Origin: an uncultured Bacillota bacterium
GTDB lineage: Bacteria > Bacillota > Clostridia > Christensenellales > UBA1242
Assembly: GCA_937889705.1 (NCBI GenBank)
Contig: CALBYO010000052.1
Coordinates: 1-12,260 of the forward strand
Direction of reading: 5' to 3'
DNA length: 12,260 nt
The notes under the pieces were generated by a model, which ran no database searches, was not told the DNA's origin, and saw nothing but the letters and a program-made list of their open reading frames with translations. Positions 1 through 6,574 of this stretch are shown piece by piece. Position 1 is the stretch's first letter; each line of letters starts with the position of its first letter. The translations under genes were made by a program, and so were the position numbers.

Positions 1-281
1 ATAGAACACAGCAAGCCCAGCGTGTTACAAGACCACTTATTTACCCTTACGAACTTGGTCAACTTGAAAAATTTGAAGTTATTGTTAAAATTTTCAAGGA
101 GCACCCAATTAGAACAAAAATGACACCTTTCTTTGCAACTCCACAGTTTGACAAGAGAAAGGCAAAAGAAGAATATGCACCATCAAAACCACTTAACGAA
201 CAAGCAATTTATTATGATATTCGCGAACGCAACCGCAAGGTAAGAAAGAGTTCAGGCGGATTTGATGACTTTGATTTTTAA
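1..281 (+). CDS. C-terminal fragment, possible VirD4/TraG-type conjugative coupling protein
   Basis: This is an open frame running in from the left edge, read from position 3 and ending at TAA 279-281; about 92 residues are visible and the start lies outside the window. The fragment reads RPLIYPYELGQLEKFEVIV..., then FKEHPIRTKMTPFF. This resembles the far C-terminus of type IV secretion coupling ATPases (VirD4/TraG), where an 'RPLxTPDEL' segment is followed by a strand ending in 'PIxxK' and an aromatic. No Walker motif is visible, so the call rests on this short similarity only. The end is basic (RERNRKVRKSS) and then acidic-aromatic (GGFDDFDF). It lies 12 bp upstream of glnS in the same direction. 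A chromosomal gene of another family that shares this tail is possible. Confidence 0.4.
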   Translation, partial: RTQQAQRVTRPLIYPYELGQLEKFEVIVKIFKEHPIRTKMTPFFATPQFDKRKAKEEYAPSKPLNEQAIYYDIRERNRKVRKSSGGFDDFDF

Positions 282-293
282 ACGGAGAAAAAT

Positions 294-1952
294 ATGATAC
301 CTAAGGTAGAAGCAACAAACTTCATTGAAGAAATAATAAACAAAGATTTAGAAGACGGCAGATTTAACGCCGTTCAAACACGACACCCACCAGAGCCAAG
401 CGGCTATTTGCATATTGGCCATGTTAGAAACATTGTTTTAAACTATGGCATTGCTGAAAAATATAACGGCGTATGTAATTTGAGATACGATGACACAAAC
501 CCTACAAAAGAAAGCCAAGAGTTTGTTGATTCCATTCAAGAAGATGTAAAATGGCTCGGCTATCATTGGAATAAAATTTACTATGCAACTGATTATTTCC
601 AACAAAACTACGAATGTGCAGTTAAATTAATAAAAGACGGAAAAGCGTTTGTTTGTGATTTGTCGCCGGAAGAACTTTCAAAATCTCGCGGAACATTAAC
701 AGAACCAGGCGTTGAAAGCCCATACAAAAATCGTTCAGTAGAAGAAAACTTAGATTTGTTTGAAAGAATGAAAAATGGCGAATTTCCAGCAGGTTCAAGA
801 TGTTTGCGCGCAAAAATTGATATGGCAAGTCCAAACATGAATATGCGTGACCCTGTTATTTACAGAATTCAATACACACATCACCAAAGAATTGGCGATA
901 AATGGTGTATTTATCCATCTTATGACTTCGCGCATCCACTTGATGACGCGTTGGAAGGTGTTTCGCACTCAATCTGCGGTCCTGAATTTGAAGACCACAG
1001 ACCTCTTTATAACTGGGTTATTGAAAATTGCGGGATTGCAAATAAGTCAAGGCAAGTTGAATATGCAAACCTTTATATTAAGGGCGCTATTCTCGGTAAA
1101 AGATTTATTAAAAAACTTGTTCAAGATGGTAAAGTTTGCGGATTTGACGACCCAAGACTTTACACAATTCGCGGGCTTAGAAGACGAGGCGTGCTTCCAG
1201 AAAGTTTAAAAGAATTTGTTCGTGCAGCAGGCATTTCAAAAAGCAATGCGCTTATTGAACCAGCATTTTTGGAACATTTCATTAGAGATGACTTAAACAA
1301 GGTTTCAAGGCGTGTTATGGCAGTTTTAAATCCACTTCCACTTGAAATTACAAATATGGAAGGCGAAGAAGAAATTGTTTTGGAAGATTACCCACAAAAC
1401 GAAGAAACAACATATAGAAAATATTATTTTGGCAAAAACTTGTTGATTGAAAAAGAAGACTTTATCAAAGAACCAGATCCAAAATTCTATCGTTTATATG
1501 TTGGAGCAAAAGTTCGCTTGAAAGGCGCTTATATCATCACTTGCACAGGATTTGACCAAGACGAAAACGGAAATGTAACAAAAGTTTATGCTGAATATGA
1601 TAAAGATACAAAATCAGGCACAAACTGCACAGTTAAAGTTAAAGGAACAATTCATTGGATCAATCCAAATCACGCAGAAAAAATTGAGGTTAGATTGTTT
1701 GATAATCTTGTTGAAGAAGAAAGCGCAGAACTCGTTGAAGGTCAAGAACGCGCGGTAAATGATTATAAAATCAATCCAAATTCAATTATTACAATAGAAA
1801 ATGCTTATATTGAAGACAATTTGAATGTAAACTTTGACGAAAGATATCAATTCATGAGAAATGGTTATTTCTGCTTGGATAAAGACAGTACTGAAGACAA
1901 AAAAGTGTTTAATAGAACTATAACATTAAAAGAAACGAAAAAAGTTAAATAG
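294..1952 (+). CDS. glnS: Glutamine--tRNA ligase (GlnRS)
   Basis: This class I aminoacyl-tRNA synthetase charges tRNA-Gln with glutamine in the cytoplasm. At 552 residues it matches the usual bacterial length (E. coli about 554) and is recognisable end to end. PPEPSGYLHIGH holds the HIGH motif at residues 40-43. NLRYDDTNPTKE, CLRAKIDMASP and MRDPVIYRI follow, and GFDDPRLYTIRGLRRRG is at 283-299. The two anticodon-binding beta-barrels occupy about 345-545, ending in GYFCLD and VFNRT. The second catalytic loop reads AILGKR (265-270) where E. coli GlnRS has VMSKR, so the KMSKS serine is a glycine. ATG 294 is preceded by ACGGAG at suitable spacing and lies 12 bp after the upstream stop. Having GlnRS suggests direct charging of Gln, although GatCAB may still exist elsewhere in the genome. 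Confidence 0.96.
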   Translation: MIPKVEATNFIEEIINKDLEDGRFNAVQTRHPPEPSGYLHIGHVRNIVLNYGIAEKYNGVCNLRYDDTNPTKESQEFVDSIQEDVKWLGYHWNKIYYATDYFQQNYECAVKLIKDGKAFVCDLSPEELSKSRGTLTEPGVESPYKNRSVEENLDLFERMKNGEFPAGSRCLRAKIDMASPNMNMRDPVIYRIQYTHHQRIGDKWCIYPSYDFAHPLDDALEGVSHSICGPEFEDHRPLYNWVIENCGIANKSRQVEYANLYIKGAILGKRFIKKLVQDGKVCGFDDPRLYTIRGLRRRGVLPESLKEFVRAAGISKSNALIEPAFLEHFIRDDLNKVSRRVMAVLNPLPLEITNMEGEEEIVLEDYPQNEETTYRKYYFGKNLLIEKEDFIKEPDPKFYRLYVGAKVRLKGAYIITCTGFDQDENGNVTKVYAEYDKDTKSGTNCTVKVKGTIHWINPNHAEKIEVRLFDNLVEEESAELVEGQERAVNDYKINPNSIITIENAYIEDNLNVNFDERYQFMRNGYFCLDKDSTEDKKVFNRTITLKETKKVK

Positions 1953-1961
1953 GAGATTTCG

Positions 1962-2222
1962 ATGTCAGGTAAAAAACTTTTAAGTATAGTTGCATTTATC
2001 GGAACAATTTGTATTGCCTTTGCACTTATGTTTAGAGCAATATTTGTAAGCAATCCAAACGTTGTTAAAGCGTTTTTGATAACTGGAGAAATCATTGCCT
2101 TTGCAGTAACCATGATTTGTGCATTTCCATTTGTTCATGCTAAAAAGCATATCGCTTGGAAAATCATCTACGCAATCGCTTGCACGGCAATAATTGCACT
2201 GTTTGTTGTTGTATACATTTAA
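1962..2222 (+). CDS. Small three-helix membrane protein, function unknown
   Basis: I do not recognise this 86-residue protein. It is almost entirely hydrophobic, with three likely membrane helices at about residues 5-27, 34-58 and 65-85. Short basic loops (GKK at the N-terminus, HAKKH at 59-63) suggest a cytoplasmic N-terminus by the positive-inside rule. There is no cleavable signal peptide and no catalytic motif. ATG 1962 lies 9 bp after the glnS stop, with AGGAG at 1951-1955 overlapping that stop, so translation from the same transcript is likely. The next gene is another small three-helix protein 12 bp downstream, and the two may act as a pair. This pairing is inferred from adjacency alone. 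Confidence 0.75.
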   Translation: MSGKKLLSIVAFIGTICIAFALMFRAIFVSNPNVVKAFLITGEIIAFAVTMICAFPFVHAKKHIAWKIIYAIACTAIIALFVVVYI

Positions 2223-2234
2223 GCGAGGTGAAAA

Positions 2235-2615
2235 ATGAAATTTAGGCTTTGGCAAATAATTGCTTTCATAATTTTAGCAGTTTTCACAATCGCGTTTGGC
2301 GTTTTAAAACAAGTTTGGTCAGGTTTTGCTTATTTCAGTATGGCGTCAGTTTTCCTGCTATGTGTGTTGTTTATAGTCAATAGAATTATGTATTTGCTTG
2401 ATTTAAAAGCAGAATACGACGATAATTTGGAACTATATTTGGTTGAAATGTTAAACAAAGGTTTGATAACAAGAACTCAGTTTGATGAGCGCGACCCAAG
2501 AGTTGTGAAAGGTTATTACAAGCAATACAATCGCTCGAAAAACTTGCAAATCTTGATTTTAGTAATCACATTCTTGATATTGGCAAGCATTATTTATGTG
2601 TTAATTCGTGTATAA
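2235..2615 (+). CDS. Small membrane protein with central cytoplasmic loop, function unknown
   Basis: I do not recognise this 126-residue protein. It shows two N-terminal membrane helices (about 5-24 and 30-55), a charged loop of about 47 residues (56-102) and a third helix (103-125). The loop contains an acidic stretch (LKAEYDDNLELYLVEML) and then NKGLITRTQFDERDPRVVKGYY. 'LLNKGLIT.EEFE.' wording of this type is common in short SHOCT-like segments, so the loop may be a degenerate SHOCT-like helix pair; this is a weak suggestion. ATG 2235 has a clear GAGGTG Shine-Dalgarno at 2225-2230 and lies 12 bp after the preceding stop. The final codons overlap a TATAAT that may serve the next gene. Confidence 0.75.
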   Translation: MKFRLWQIIAFIILAVFTIAFGVLKQVWSGFAYFSMASVFLLCVLFIVNRIMYLLDLKAEYDDNLELYLVEMLNKGLITRTQFDERDPRVVKGYYKQYNRSKNLQILILVITFLILASIIYVLIRV

Positions 2616-2616
2616 T
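2611..2616 (+). promoter_or_regulatory. Possible -10 element for the htrA-like gene
   Basis: A perfect TATAAT overlaps the stop codon of the preceding membrane protein gene. Transcription from it would begin near 2622-2624, about 40 nt ahead of the protease ATG. No good -35 hexamer lies 16-18 bp upstream (17 bp gives CATTAT), so the promoter may be weak, activator-dependent or fortuitous. Confidence 0.35.
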
Positions 2617-2662
2617 AAAAATATAAAAAGTGTGCAAACTAATTTCATAAAACGGAGAGTTT

Positions 2663-3748
2663 ATGAAAGAAAAACACACTTTTTTTAATAAAAAACGCGT
2701 TTTTAACGCATTTTTTTGCATTTTTTTATTAATTTTAATGATTTTACCTATTTTTGCTTTTGCTGGCTGTGGCGAGCAAAGCGGAGTTAGCGGCAAGGCT
2801 GACCCTAATGTAAACATGGCTCCAAGAATGATAACTGCAAAAAGTACAAACTTGGAAGAAATGATAAAAAATGTGACGCCAGCAGTTGTTGGAATTAGCG
2901 CTATATATTCCAATGTTGAAAGTGTAGGCAGCGGCGTTGCTATCGCACCAAACGGATATATTGTGACGAATAACCATGTTGTTGAAGGCGCGAAAGATAT
3001 AACAGTATATTTTGCTAATAAAACAAGTGCGAAAGCGAAACTCGTTTGGACTGACAGTGCAATGGACCTGGCAATCGTCAAAACTGAAATTGATATGCCT
3101 TATTTAGAAACAGCAAGCCTAGATAGCGTTAACGTTGGCGCTGATGTAATTGCTATTGGAACGCCACTTACCTTACAGTTTAAACATACAACAACAAAAG
3201 GCATTGTTTCAGCACTGAACAGAACGATTGAAGTCGACAATGAAGACGGTTCAACAAGTTATTTACAAAGTTTAATTCAACATGATAGCAGCATCAATCC
3301 GGGGAATTCTGGTGGGCCACTTATCAATTCAAACGGACAAGTTATTGGAATTAACACTCTTAAAGTGACTGATGCCGAAGGGCTAGGTTTTGCAATACCG
3401 GTTGAGATTGTTCTTCCTGTGGTAAATAAAATTCTAAAATCTGGCGGATACGAAACTCCATATTTAGGAATGTTCGGTTTTGACGCAACGATTGCTAAAT
3501 TTTATAATAAAACTCTTGAAACTGACGGCGTTTATGTTTTGAATATTGATAGTTCTGCTCCAATTTACAAAGCAGGGATAAGGCAAGGCGATATAATTGT
3601 TGGTGTTGATGACATAGAAATTAACACTATGTTAGACCTAAAAAAATCAATTTATAACTATGAAATCGGCGATAATATCACAATAACTTACCTTAGAAAT
3701 GGCATTAAAACGATAAAAAATATAACTTTATCTAAGCGCCCAAATTAA
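2663..3748 (+). CDS. HtrA/DegP-family S1C serine protease with PDZ domain
   Basis: This is an envelope protein-quality-control protease of the trypsin-like HtrA family. Of its 361 residues, the N-terminus is basic and Phe-rich with a hydrophobic stretch at about 12-34, ending in FAGC (Cys36). That is an imperfect lipobox, so it may be a lipoprotein or a membrane-anchored protease. The catalytic triad is visible: His105 in NNHVVEG, Asp135 in SAMDLAIVK and Ser216 in NPGNSGGPL. The oxyanion context and the GLGFAIPV segment (240-247) are intact. One PDZ domain covers about 265-357 (YLGMFGF, then KAGIRQGDIIVGVDD). ATG 2663 is supported by GGAG at 2654-2657. It probably follows the two small membrane proteins transcriptionally, although its own TATAAT overlaps the previous stop. 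The first 65 nt are unusually rich in A and T runs. Confidence 0.93.
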   Translation: MKEKHTFFNKKRVFNAFFCIFLLILMILPIFAFAGCGEQSGVSGKADPNVNMAPRMITAKSTNLEEMIKNVTPAVVGISAIYSNVESVGSGVAIAPNGYIVTNNHVVEGAKDITVYFANKTSAKAKLVWTDSAMDLAIVKTEIDMPYLETASLDSVNVGADVIAIGTPLTLQFKHTTTKGIVSALNRTIEVDNEDGSTSYLQSLIQHDSSINPGNSGGPLINSNGQVIGINTLKVTDAEGLGFAIPVEIVLPVVNKILKSGGYETPYLGMFGFDATIAKFYNKTLETDGVYVLNIDSSAPIYKAGIRQGDIIVGVDDIEINTMLDLKKSIYNYEIGDNITITYLRNGIKTIKNITLSKRPN

Positions 3749-3773
3749 CCAATGTAATCTAAGTGAATATAAT
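3745..3773 (+). promoter_or_regulatory. Candidate promoter P1 upstream of the nrnA-like gene
   Basis: TTAACC (3745-3750) is separated by exactly 17 bp from a perfect TATAAT (3768-3773). The -35 matches TTGACA at four of six positions and overlaps the stop of the protease gene. Transcription would begin near 3780, just before a GAGGTG and ATG that open a seven-codon frame. It lies upstream of a second, stronger promoter. Confidence 0.4.
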
Positions 3774-3867
3774 GATTATTGATGAGGTGAAATGGCGGAA
3801 ATAGGCAAAATTTGACTTTTGCTTAAAAATGTGCTATATTACTCATGTTTCCTAAAAAGGAGGAAAT
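3749..3867 (+). other. Intergenic region between htrA-like and nrnA-like genes
   Basis: These 119 bp hold two candidate promoters (3745-3773 and 3812-3840) and a seven-codon frame at 3792-3815 with a GAGGTG site. The nrnA Shine-Dalgarno also lies here. No terminator hairpin for the protease gene is seen, so some readthrough from upstream is likely. Confidence 0.6.
3812..3840 (+). promoter_or_regulatory. Strong sigma-A-type promoter P2 for the nrnA-like gene
   Basis: TTGACT (3812-3817) is separated by 17 bp from TATATT (3835-3840), and TGC precedes the -10, making it an extended -10. Transcription should begin near 3847, about 20 nt before the ATG, leaving room for the AAGGAGG Shine-Dalgarno at about 3857-3863. 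This is one of the best promoters in the window and marks a transcription unit separate from htrA. Confidence 0.75.
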
Positions 3868-4938
3868 ATGAACTCAGACAATAACTGTGATATTCAGAGA
3901 TTGCGAGAACTTTTTACAAATAAGAAAAATATTGCGATAATCGGGCATGTAAATCCTGATGCAGACGCTCTAAGTTCACTTGTAATACTTAAATATCAAC
4001 TAGAAAATTACTTTAATGATGAGAAAAATCCAAAGCAAATCGACATTTATGCAGATGTTCTGGAAATTGACGAACTATACGCACCAATGTTGAAAAAATA
4101 CAATTTAAATGGTCAAAAAGTGCTTGGCAGATACGATTTAGCCATTGGCGTTGACTGCACAGATCAAACCAGATTTGGTAGTTTTAGACATATTTTTGAC
4201 ACTGCTTATGAAACTTTAAATATTGACCATCATGAAACGAACGCTTATTTTGCGGACAACAACTTTGTTTATAAAACAAGTTCGACTGCGGAATTGTTGT
4301 TTTTGATAATGACAAAGATGAAAGTCGAAATTAATGAACCTATTGGGAAACTTGTTTATGCTGGCATAATTACAGACACAAACAACTTGTCAAATGGCTC
4401 AATAAGCGACAAAACTTATTCAATAATTAACTATTTTTTAAGAAAAGGCTATGATATTAGCAAAGTTCAAGAGCATTTTTTCAAAAATAACTCTGTTTCA
4501 AAGATAAAATTGTTAGAAAAAGCAATTCATTCGTTAAATTTTGCTTGTAACGGCAAATTAGCGATTATGAAATTGAATAAAGTTGATTATAACGAATGTG
4601 AAGCAAACCCTGAAACGGACACTCTCGGTATTGTTGACCACGCTATCGGTCTAAAAGATGTTAAAATTGCTATGATGATTATGAAGCAAGAAGACAACTC
4701 TTATCGCATCAGTTTGAGAAGTAAACAGGGCATAAATGTTGGAGAAATTGCAGCGAAATTTGGTGGCGGTGGTCACGAAACTATGGCTGCGTTTTCGGCG
4801 CTTAATATTTCTGATTTTAAAGACGATTTTTTAAAAATCTGCAATAAAGAATTTGGAAATGCCGAAAAAGACAATTCTGCTGACAATTTGTTTTTTGACG
4901 ATACAAATCAAGAAAATAAATTTAATTTTGATTTTTAA
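3868..4938 (+). CDS. nrnA: DHH/DHHA1 phosphoesterase, NrnA-like oligoribonuclease/pAp phosphatase
   Basis: This DHH-family protein is probably the nanoRNase/3'-phosphoadenosine 5'-phosphate phosphatase NrnA, which degrades 2-5 nt RNAs in bacteria lacking Orn. It has 356 residues. Metal-ligand motifs are in order: GHVNPDADALSS (26-37; His27, Asp31, Asp33), GVDCTD (94-99; Asp96), the DHH signature in NIDHHETN (118-125) and GIITDTNN (166-173; Asp170). The DHHA1 substrate-binding motif GGGGHETMAAFS is at 299-310. Family members are about 310-330 residues, and this one carries an extra acidic tail of about 25 residues ending in FNFDF. ATG 3868 has an ideal AAGGAGG. It has its own promoter and ends at a strong terminator, so it is probably monocistronic. 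A c-di-AMP/pApA-type phosphodiesterase is a possible alternative. The soluble form argues against GdpP. Confidence 0.85.
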   Translation: MNSDNNCDIQRLRELFTNKKNIAIIGHVNPDADALSSLVILKYQLENYFNDEKNPKQIDIYADVLEIDELYAPMLKKYNLNGQKVLGRYDLAIGVDCTDQTRFGSFRHIFDTAYETLNIDHHETNAYFADNNFVYKTSSTAELLFLIMTKMKVEINEPIGKLVYAGIITDTNNLSNGSISDKTYSIINYFLRKGYDISKVQEHFFKNNSVSKIKLLEKAIHSLNFACNGKLAIMKLNKVDYNECEANPETDTLGIVDHAIGLKDVKIAMMIMKQEDNSYRISLRSKQGINVGEIAAKFGGGGHETMAAFSALNISDFKDDFLKICNKEFGNAEKDNSADNLFFDDTNQENKFNFDF

Positions 4939-4941
4939 TTT

Positions 4942-4980
4942 AAAATCTTTTCGTTTTGTTTGAAAACGAGAAGATTTTTT
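4942..4980 (+). terminator. Strong intrinsic terminator after nrnA
   Basis: A 16-bp stem (4942-4957 with 4963-4978, one G-U wobble) encloses a 5-nt GTTTG loop. The 3' arm runs into TTTTTT (4975-4980). It begins 3 bp after the nrnA stop. The 5' flank is A-rich, as expected for a strong Rho-independent terminator. Confidence 0.88.
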
Positions 4981-4988
4981 ATTATAAT
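4960..4988 (+). promoter_or_regulatory. comM promoter, overlapping the nrnA terminator
   Basis: TTGAAA (4960-4965) is separated by 17 bp from a perfect TATAAT (4983-4988). The -35 lies in the loop and 3' arm of the terminator, and the spacer contains its T-tract. Transcription would begin near 4995, about 15 nt before the comM ATG. Confidence 0.65.
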
Positions 4989-5009
4989 AAGTTATTCAAA
5001 GGAAGAAAT

Positions 5010-6545
5010 ATGTTATCAAAAGTAAACGCATTTGGCTTAAACGGAATTGAAGGTTATCTTGTTTCCACCGAAGTGGATATAACAAACGGATTGCCAGGGT
5101 TTGATATTGTCGGACTTGGCGATACATCAGTTAAAGAAAGTAAAGAAAGGGTTAAATCAGCAATCAAAAACACGGGTTTAAAATATCCTATGAGTAAAAT
5201 TGTTGTTAATCTTGCTCCCGCAGATATAAAAAAAGAAGGTCCAATTTACGATTTAGCAATCGCGGTTGGAATTTTGTTTGCAACAGGTCAACTTGATATT
5301 GCCAAAAAAGACAACACAGTGTTTATTGGCGAACTTTCACTTGACGGAAGTATCAGGCAAGTAAACGGAGTTTTGCCTATTTTAATTGCTGCTAGGAATT
5401 TGGGCTTTACTAAATTTGTAATTCCTTATGGCAACCAGGTTGAAGCAAGTTATATTGAAGGAATTGAAGTTTATTGTTTAAAATCGCTTTCCGAAGTGGT
5501 TAATTTTGTTGAAAATCCAACAAATTTTCAAAAAGTTCAATTCAATGATTATTCACACGAAAGACAAAATGAAAATAAACACTTAGATTTTTGTTTTGTT
5601 AAAGGACAAGCAAGTGCTAAAAGGGCGCTCGAAATTGCTGCCGCTGGCGGGCACAATGTTTTGATGATTGGGCCACCAGGAAGTGGTAAGACAATGCTCG
5701 CGAAATGCTTGCCAACAATTTTGCCAGACTTAACATTTGATGAAGCATTAGAAACAACAAAAATACATAGCGTTGCAGGGCTGTTAGATAGCAAAGTTGG
5801 AATTTTGTCTGAAAGGCCTTTCAGAAGTCCGCATCATACGGCTACGATGGTCAGTTTAACTGGCGGTGGCAAAAACTCAAAGCCTGGCGAAATCAGTTTG
5901 GCTCATAATGGAGTGCTATTTTTGGACGAGTTGCCAGAATATTCAAGACAAACCATTGAAGCGCTTCGTCAACCGCTTGAAGATAGCGTAATAACTGTTG
6001 CGCGCGCTCAACAAACGGTCACTTATCCTGCAAATTTCATGCTTATTGCCAGCATGAATCCTTGCCCATGCGGACATTATGGCTCATCGACTGGCGAATG
6101 TAAATGTTCACAACAGCAAATTCATAAATATTTATCAAAATTGTCGGGTCCATTAATGGACAGAATTGATTTGCATATTGAAGTTGACAATGTTACTTAT
6201 GATGAACTTACAAACAAGCAAACAAAAGAAGAAACGTCTGCTGAAATCAAAGAAAGAGTTAATTTTGCGAGAGCAAAGCAACTTGAAAGATTTAAAGGTG
6301 AAAAACAGTATTGCAATGCGCACATGAGTGTGAAAAATTGTAATAAATATTGTAAGTTAGATGAAACAAGCGAACTTATTTTAAAATCTGCATTTGAAAA
6401 GTTGAATTTGAGTGCTAGGGCACATAATAGGATATTGAAGGTCGCGCGCACTATTGCAGATCTTGAAGGTAGTGAAAATATTTTGCCAGAACATATTGCC
6501 GAAGCAATTCAATATCGTTCACTCGATAAAAAATATTGGTCATAA
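5010..6545 (+). CDS. comM: YifB/ComM family Mg-chelatase-like AAA+ ATPase
   Basis: ComM is a hexameric helicase that promotes branch migration of incoming single-stranded DNA during natural transformation. The YifB family is also widespread in species not known to be competent. The protein has 511 residues from ATG 5010. An N-terminal ChlI-like domain (1-165; GFDIVGLGDTSVKESKERV) is followed by the AAA core with Walker A GPPGSGKT (221-228), Walker B VLFLDE (302-307) and SMNPCPCG (348-355). The C-terminal domain ends with the family signature YRSLDKKYWS. A longer frame from TTG 4956 is rejected because it would start inside the terminator hairpin, ahead of the promoter. ATG 5010 has AAAGGA about 7 nt upstream and begins with MLSKVNAFGLNGIEG, the usual family N-terminus. 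All ATPase motifs are intact. Confidence 0.95.
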   Translation: MLSKVNAFGLNGIEGYLVSTEVDITNGLPGFDIVGLGDTSVKESKERVKSAIKNTGLKYPMSKIVVNLAPADIKKEGPIYDLAIAVGILFATGQLDIAKKDNTVFIGELSLDGSIRQVNGVLPILIAARNLGFTKFVIPYGNQVEASYIEGIEVYCLKSLSEVVNFVENPTNFQKVQFNDYSHERQNENKHLDFCFVKGQASAKRALEIAAAGGHNVLMIGPPGSGKTMLAKCLPTILPDLTFDEALETTKIHSVAGLLDSKVGILSERPFRSPHHTATMVSLTGGGKNSKPGEISLAHNGVLFLDELPEYSRQTIEALRQPLEDSVITVARAQQTVTYPANFMLIASMNPCPCGHYGSSTGECKCSQQQIHKYLSKLSGPLMDRIDLHIEVDNVTYDELTNKQTKEETSAEIKERVNFARAKQLERFKGEKQYCNAHMSVKNCNKYCKLDETSELILKSAFEKLNLSARAHNRILKVARTIADLEGSENILPEHIAEAIQYRSLDKKYWS

Positions 6546-6574
6546 AAAAAGCCGAACAATTAGTTCGGTTTTTT
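6544..6574. terminator. Bidirectional terminator between comM and nrdR
   Basis: CCGAAC (6552-6557) pairs with GTTCGG (6563-6568) around a 5-nt AATTA loop. It is flanked by A7 (6544-6550) on the left and T6 (6569-6574) on the right, so it can work in both directions. The nrdR stop codon sits in the loop. This fits the convergent gene arrangement. Confidence 0.85.

Noticed and set aside
847..1209. 120-codon plus-strand frame inside glnS
   Set aside because: Out-of-frame shadow of a fully conserved glnS; no ribosome site or family similarity.
2590..3081. 163-codon minus-strand open frame across the htrA start
   Set aside because: It is antisense to well-supported htrA coding sequence, has no recognisable domain, and its hydrophobicity mirrors the opposite strand's codons.
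4956..5009. Longer comM frame starting at TTG 4956 (18 extra residues)
   Set aside because: The codon lies in the 5' arm/loop of the nrnA terminator and upstream of the predicted transcription start; ATG 5010 has a ribosome site and the family N-terminus.
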